The position numbers and the translations under genes were made by a program. This document shows positions 15,131 to 18,091 of a stretch of DNA of 18,091 nt, one piece after another. The notes under the pieces were generated by a model, which was not told the DNA's origin, made no database searches, and saw only the letters and a list, made by a program, of their open reading frames with translations. This DNA is from Muribaculaceae bacterium. GTDB lineage: Bacteria; Bacteroidota; Bacteroidia; Bacteroidales; Muribaculaceae. The first letter of the stretch is position 1. Every line of letters starts with the position of its first letter. The DNA lies in assembly GCA_009775265.1 (NCBI GenBank), contig VSPG01000044.1:1-18091 (forward strand), in the 5' to 3' direction.

Positions 15131-15615
15131 TTGCCGTTCTTCTTTTTTTCCGCGTCGCTTCCTACGGGCACTTGCCTGTGAAATGCTTCTTTGAATGAAA
15201 TCATGGTCTCGGTGCGTGCCAGGCCGAGAGCCTGTATCTGATCCTGGAGTATGGTGAGCAGATGGTCGTTGTTGCGGGCGTAGAGTTTTACGAAGATGTC
15301 ATATTGCCCTGTGGTGAAATGGCACTCCACCACTTCGGGTATCTTTCTGAGCTCGGAAATCACATTGTTGAATTCAGCCGGTTCGCGCAGGTAAAATCCC
15401 ACATACGCGCATGTCTCGTAGCCTACGGCCGCAGGGTTTACTATACACTCCGAGCCGAGAATCACACCGGCCGCGGTGAGGCGCTGTATGCGCTGGTGCA
15501 CGGCCGCGCCGCTCACTCCGCATTCGCGGGCTATTTCGAGATAAGGAGTGCGGGCATTGGCCGAGAGCATTCGCAGGATATTCAGGTCGAGTGAGTCGAA
15601 TTGTTGGCGGTTCAT
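15127..15615 (-). CDS. Lrp/AsnC-family transcriptional regulator
   Basis: This 162-residue protein has an N-terminal winged helix-turn-helix (about residues 6-55, with LDLNILRMLSANARTPYLEIA and VSGAAVHQRIQRL) and a C-terminal RAM ligand-binding and oligomerisation domain (about 66-145, with VVECHFTTGQYDIFVKLYA). Family members sense amino acids and bind as octamers or dimers. A charged tail (DAEKKKNGK) ends it. The ATGA overlap with the DAHP synthase-chorismate mutase gene suggests it controls aromatic amino acid synthesis, and probably itself, but no ligand can be read from the sequence. A well-formed promoter and direct repeats lie upstream. Confidence 0.93.
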   Translation of the reverse strand: MNRQQFDSLDLNILRMLSANARTPYLEIARECGVSGAAVHQRIQRLTAAGVILGSECIVNPAAVGYETCAYVGFYLREPAEFNNVISELRKIPEVVECHFTTGQYDIFVKLYARNNDHLLTILQDQIQALGLARTETMISFKEAFHRQVPVGSDAEKKKNGK

Positions 15616-15648
15616 GGCGTATAATCGGCTATTTGGTGTTTATGCTTG

Positions 15649-15680
15649 CAAAAGTACTATAATTAATGCAATTTTACAAA
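15649..15680 (-). promoter_or_regulatory. Promoter of the lrp-DAHP synthase operon
   Basis: On the minus strand, -33 TTTG (15680-15677) and -7 TACTTTTG (15656-15649) both match the Bacteroidota consensus with a 20-nt spacer. Transcription would start near 15642, giving a leader of about 26 nt before the ATG at 15615. Confidence 0.75.
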
Positions 15681-15704
15681 TGATTGTGCCTTATGCAACT
15701 TTAC
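15667..15704. repeat. 11-bp direct repeat at the lrp promoter
   Basis: TGCAATTTTAC (15667-15677) and TGCAACTTTAC (15694-15704) differ at one base and are spaced 27 bp start to start, between two and three helical turns. The first copy covers the promoter spacer and touches the -33 box of lrp. They are candidate binding sites for autoregulation by the Lrp-type protein (inference). Confidence 0.5.
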
Positions 15705-15709
15705 TGAAA

Positions 15710-15751
15710 GCATTTTTTTTAGAGAGCGAATCTGCCCCCGAAAAAAAATGC
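15710..15751. repeat. 11-bp inverted repeat between divergent promoters
   Basis: GCATTTTTTTT (15710-15720) and AAAAAAAATGC (15741-15751) are perfect inverted copies separated by 20 nt. They sit midway between the lrp promoter and the + strand promoter at 15794. The A/T tracts would bend DNA. They may be a regulator site or an upstream promoter element for both genes. Confidence 0.55.
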
Positions 15752-15793
15752 GTGAATTTGTCATTTTTTTTTCATCGTTTCCGTTCTAAATAA

Positions 15794-15801
15794 TATCTTT
15801 G
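15794..15801 (+). promoter_or_regulatory. Promoter -7 box of the pRiA4b-ORF3-like gene
   Basis: TATCTTTG followed by CAG is an exact consensus match. A TTTC preceded by a T run lies 20 nt upstream as an imperfect -33 box. The start would be near 15808, leaving a 60-nt leader before the ATG at 15868. Confidence 0.7.
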
Positions 15802-15867
15802 CAGTGTGTTTTGCCGCGTGTGTGCGGCCTCACATCTATAATATACCGAATATAATTCACCTGAAAT

Positions 15868-16428
15868 ATGATTTTCAATTTTCGCATTGTTTCCGACGAA
15901 GTCGACAATTTTAAGAGAGAAATCAAAATTGATGCGGAGGCGACGTTTCTCGACCTCAAAAATGCCATCTGCGATGCCGTAGGCTATGATAAAAACCAGA
16001 TGTCGTCGTTCTTCCTTTGCGACCGCAACTGGGAAAAAGAAAAAGAAATAACCCTCGAGGACATGGGCTCGGATTCCGATCAGGACGTATGGCTGATGGA
16101 AGATTCCGTGCTCAGCGATTTTATTGACGACGAGGGGCAGAAGATGCTCTTTACTTTCGACTATCTTACAGACCGTAATTTCTTCATAGAGATGCGTGAG
16201 CTGATTACCGGCAAAAATCTGAAAGACCCTCTGTGCACGCTTTCTCTCGGCGCTGCCCCCGCGCAGAATGTGGATTTGGATGAGTTCGATGCGAAAATCG
16301 ACGCGAAAGCGGCAAAAACTGCTGCTGCCGGAATAGACGACCTTGATGCCGAATTTTACGGCAACGATGAGTTCAACCCCGACGAGTTCGAGGCCGCCGG
16401 TTTCGATGAAATGACGTTCGACGAGTAA
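15868..16428 (+). CDS. pRiA4b ORF-3-like (IS1096 passenger TnpR family) protein
   Basis: The function is unknown. Residues 1 to about 125 match the family named after plasmid pRiA4b ORF-3. The fold starts as a ubiquitin-like strand-helix (FRIVSDEVDNFKREIKIDAEATFLDLKNAI), then MSSFFLCDRNWEKEKEITLEDM, WLMEDSVLSDFIDDEGQKMLF, and FDYLTDRNFFIEMRELITGK. Residues from about 130 to 186 are an acidic, probably disordered tail with repeated Asp-Glu-Phe (LDEF, NDEF, PDEF). Despite the database name, there is no transposase, resolvase motif or terminal repeat here, and many Bacteroidales carry such a stand-alone gene. It is cytosolic, with no signal peptide. It has its own promoter and strong terminator, divergent from the Lrp-type regulator. 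Confidence 0.85.
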   Translation: MIFNFRIVSDEVDNFKREIKIDAEATFLDLKNAICDAVGYDKNQMSSFFLCDRNWEKEKEITLEDMGSDSDQDVWLMEDSVLSDFIDDEGQKMLFTFDYLTDRNFFIEMRELITGKNLKDPLCTLSLGAAPAQNVDLDEFDAKIDAKAAKTAAAGIDDLDAEFYGNDEFNPDEFEAAGFDEMTFDE

Positions 16429-16452
16429 GTCGTTATATACTACATACACACA

Positions 16453-16495
16453 ACGGGCTGCGCCGTAAATTTTGTACGGCGCAGCCCGTTTTTTT
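16453..16495 (+). terminator. Strong intrinsic terminator
   Basis: A perfect 15-bp stem, ACGGGCTGCGCCGTA / TACGGCGCAGCCCGT, with a 7-nt loop runs into seven T residues. It lies 25 bp after the stop of the pRiA4b-ORF3-like gene. Confidence 0.93.
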
Positions 16496-16552
16496 CGGCT
16501 CTTAAAGAACCCTGTTAGCAGTCTGTGCCAAGTGTGATATATGAAAAAGAAA

Positions 16553-16580
16553 GCAGCCACACCGATTCCGGTGTGGCTGC
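16553..16580 (-). terminator. Intrinsic terminator of the secreted-protein gene
   Basis: A perfect 12-bp stem, GCAGCCACACCG / CGGTGTGGCTGC, has a 4-nt loop. On the minus strand it is followed by TTTCTTTTTC. It lies 22 bp past the stop of the secreted-protein gene and faces the terminator of the convergent gene. Confidence 0.88.
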
Positions 16581-16602
16581 TTGTGTGATTCGGGTACGGA
16601 TT

Positions 16603-17874
16603 TTACTTCACGATGATTTTTTCAACCTTGTTGCCCTGGCGGCGGATTACGAACTGGCCTGCGGCGGGTTCGTTTACGCGCATGCCCTGGAGGTTGAAGT
16701 ATTCAACGGGGGCGTTTTCGTTGTCGACGACTACATCGTTGATGCCGGCGTTGTCGTCAAGGCTGAACTGAAGATAGATCTTGCAATCTTTGAATTTGCC
16801 GAATATACCGGCATTGGGTGCGTAGGCATACCAGTCGCCTTCCCAGCTTATGGTGCTGCCTGCAAATGAGCCTTCAATGCCGGACAGCTTGTTGTTGATG
16901 ATGGTGCAGACTGCCACACGGTAATCGCCGGACTGCAGAGATGCATCAAACCAGTAGAAAGTGTCGAGGTAGGTTGTCTTGGTGTCGCGCTCGATGATGA
17001 TGGGCAGCGGATATGTGGCAGTGATAGCCTGGTTCTTGCTGAAAATGAAATCGTCCAAGGTGACTACTTCTCCGAGGTCATCCGGTTTGCCTTGTTCGTC
17101 AGGAACAATATAGGAGTCAAGATGCTCTGCCATGCAATAGGTGACATATTCGCTTACGGTAGGAAGGAAGTTGCCTTTGTCGTCAGTGTCGTATTCGCCG
17201 TACTCGGCTTTTGCGTTGTATTCGCTCGGAGCCATTTTGAGATCCTCGAATACGGCATAGCTTGCGCCCGGAAGGCCTTCTACACCATATATGAAAATGT
17301 CTTCGGAACTGAGTGTACCATCGGCGTTGAGCTTGATTGTGATGTTGGCGTTGCGGTCTTCCTGGATTGAAGTGCCTACGATTTTGCCGGCATAGAGCCA
17401 AATGTCCATGGATTTACCGGGGTAGTCGGGATCTTCAGGCATTGTCAGAAGTTCCTGGGGAGTCAGAGTGATAGTGCCGGCAGCGAAGTCCACGGTGCCT
17501 TTCAGTGTAACGTCTACATAACGCATGCCCTGAATCAGCACTTCGTTTTCTTCCTCGCCTGCTGCAATGGTGGTGGTGCTGTTGAGGGTCTGGCCTCCGG
17601 CATTTGAATAGAGATAGAAAGAGTAATCGTATACGCCGATGAGCTCGCCCATGTTGGTCGCGGCTGCTTTGGCGGGTGCTTTTACAGTAGTGTCGGCGAT
17701 GCGCTCCACTGCTTTGAACACATCGTTGGTAGCTTTGGCGTTGAAAGCTCTTTCCATTTTGTAGATGGCGGACTGTGTGTTCACGGCGGTTTCGTTCGTC
17801 AGAACTCTCGCAGGAGCAGCCGTGGCAGATGCGGCAACGGATGCGGCAAGAATAGCGGTGTAGAGTTTTTTCAT
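16603..17874 (-). CDS. Secreted protein with C-terminal sorting-like domain
   Basis: I do not recognise the main body. The 423 residues begin with a signal peptide (MKKLYTAILAASVAASATAA, cleavage near residue 20). The ATG at 17874 is chosen because the longer frame (17934) places 20 polar residues before the signal and lies in the leader. The middle (about 75-350) is rich in beta-strand-like segments, Asp and Thr, and has few Cys. The last 45 residues (GINDVVVDN, then VEYFNLQGMRVN, GQFVIRRQGNKVEKIIVK) match the short C-terminal tails common on exported Bacteroidales proteins and resemble type IX secretion sorting domains. Surface or extracellular location is therefore likely, though no T9SS gene is in the window. 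The gene has a clear promoter and terminator and stands alone. Confidence 0.8.
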   Translation of the reverse strand: MKKLYTAILAASVAASATAAPARVLTNETAVNTQSAIYKMERAFNAKATNDVFKAVERIADTTVKAPAKAAATNMGELIGVYDYSFYLYSNAGGQTLNSTTTIAAGEEENEVLIQGMRYVDVTLKGTVDFAAGTITLTPQELLTMPEDPDYPGKSMDIWLYAGKIVGTSIQEDRNANITIKLNADGTLSSEDIFIYGVEGLPGASYAVFEDLKMAPSEYNAKAEYGEYDTDDKGNFLPTVSEYVTYCMAEHLDSYIVPDEQGKPDDLGEVVTLDDFIFSKNQAITATYPLPIIIERDTKTTYLDTFYWFDASLQSGDYRVAVCTIINNKLSGIEGSFAGSTISWEGDWYAYAPNAGIFGKFKDCKIYLQFSLDDNAGINDVVVDNENAPVEYFNLQGMRVNEPAAGQFVIRRQGNKVEKIIVK

Positions 17875-17960
17875 GCTTTCTCTTGAATAATGTGAATAAA
17901 TAATTATAGTTTTGCTTCGTTGTGGAATGTTCATGCTGTTTTTTCGACATCATGACTCCG

Positions 17961-17992
17961 CAAATTTATTTTTTTTTTTTATTTATTCCAAA
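17961..17992 (-). promoter_or_regulatory. Promoter of the secreted-protein gene
   Basis: On the minus strand, -33 TTTG (17992-17989) and -7 TAAATTTG (17968-17961) are both exact matches, with a 20-nt spacer that is nearly all A. Transcription would start near 17954, giving an 80-nt leader before the ATG at 17874. Confidence 0.8.
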
Positions 17993-18028
17993 TGTTTTTG
18001 ATAAAAATATTTTCTTTTTTATTACTGT

Positions 18029-18052
18029 CCGCTAAACTTTTTTAGTAGCGGT
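18029..18052. other. Short hairpin near the right edge
   Basis: CCGCTA / TAGCGG (6 bp) encloses a T-rich loop. It lies in an AT-rich stretch with no coding signal. It may be part of a termination region together with the next hairpin. Confidence 0.3.
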
Positions 18053-18060
18053 TGAAAATT

Positions 18061-18091
18061 AGGGCTGGCACCTATTGCAGGAGTCAGCCCT
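18061..18091. terminator. Hairpin at the window edge
   Basis: AGGGCTG / CAGCCCT (7 bp) has an inner CCT / AGG pair and a 5-nt loop. On the minus strand it is followed by AATTTTC. It is probably the terminator of a gene to the right of the window, but the sequence is cut off here. Confidence 0.45.

Noticed and set aside
15868..16428. Insertion sequence remnant, suggested by the IS1096 passenger family name
   Set aside because: No transposase, terminal repeats or target duplication are visible, and the gene has its own promoter and terminator.

Overview
The window looks like chromosomal core sequence from a member of the Bacteroidales (phylum Bacteroidota), possibly close to Muribaculaceae or Prevotellaceae. 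The signs are an lpxC-fabZ fusion gene, a BT_3928-type DoxX-like membrane protein, a DAHP synthase-chorismate mutase fusion, a long LptF/G permease, a secreted protein ending in a Bacteroidales-type C-terminal sorting-like tail, and repeated promoter boxes of the Bacteroidota form (-33 TTTG, -7 TAnnTTTG). I see no integrase, transposase, CRISPR array, tRNA or phage gene.

Layout. Positions 106-2209 (+ strand) hold a tight run: a secreted SPOR-domain protein, folE (GTP cyclohydrolase I) and a CaCA-family Ca2+/Na+ antiporter. This run converges, with a 20-bp tail overlap, on a long minus-strand block at 8138-2190: lpxD, lpxC-fabZ, lpxA, the RNase P RNA gene rnpB, a DUF695 protein, a DUF1599 protein and a BT_3928/DoxX-like protein. 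Next come two minus-strand units: an LptF/G permease with ribBA (11305-8226, ending in a hairpin) and an ABC-F ATPase (13636-11603, ending in a hairpin). A roughly 300-bp gap between them holds a perfect 16-bp inverted repeat. Upstream of the ABC-F gene is a small gene that appears broken by a frame change (13658-13991). Above that is a coupled Lrp/AsnC regulator and DAHP synthase-chorismate mutase pair. A divergent control region (15616-15867) with two strong promoters and repeat structures separates the regulator from a pRiA4b-ORF3-like gene (+). Facing terminators and a secreted minus-strand protein with a clear promoter close the window.

How it fits together. The lpx genes make the early lipid A intermediates (LpxA, LpxC, LpxD). 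FabZ supplies the acyl chain cycle, and the LptF/G permease belongs to lipopolysaccharide export, so outer-membrane biogenesis is the main theme. FolE and RibBA both use GTP, for pterin and riboflavin synthesis. The Lrp-type regulator is translationally coupled to the entry enzyme of aromatic amino acid synthesis, which suggests amino-acid-responsive control. I found no convincing new multi-gene system. The points most worth a second look are rnpB packed 8 nt after lpxA, the broken gene near 13.7 kb, the inverted repeat at 11.4 kb and the repeat-rich lrp control region.
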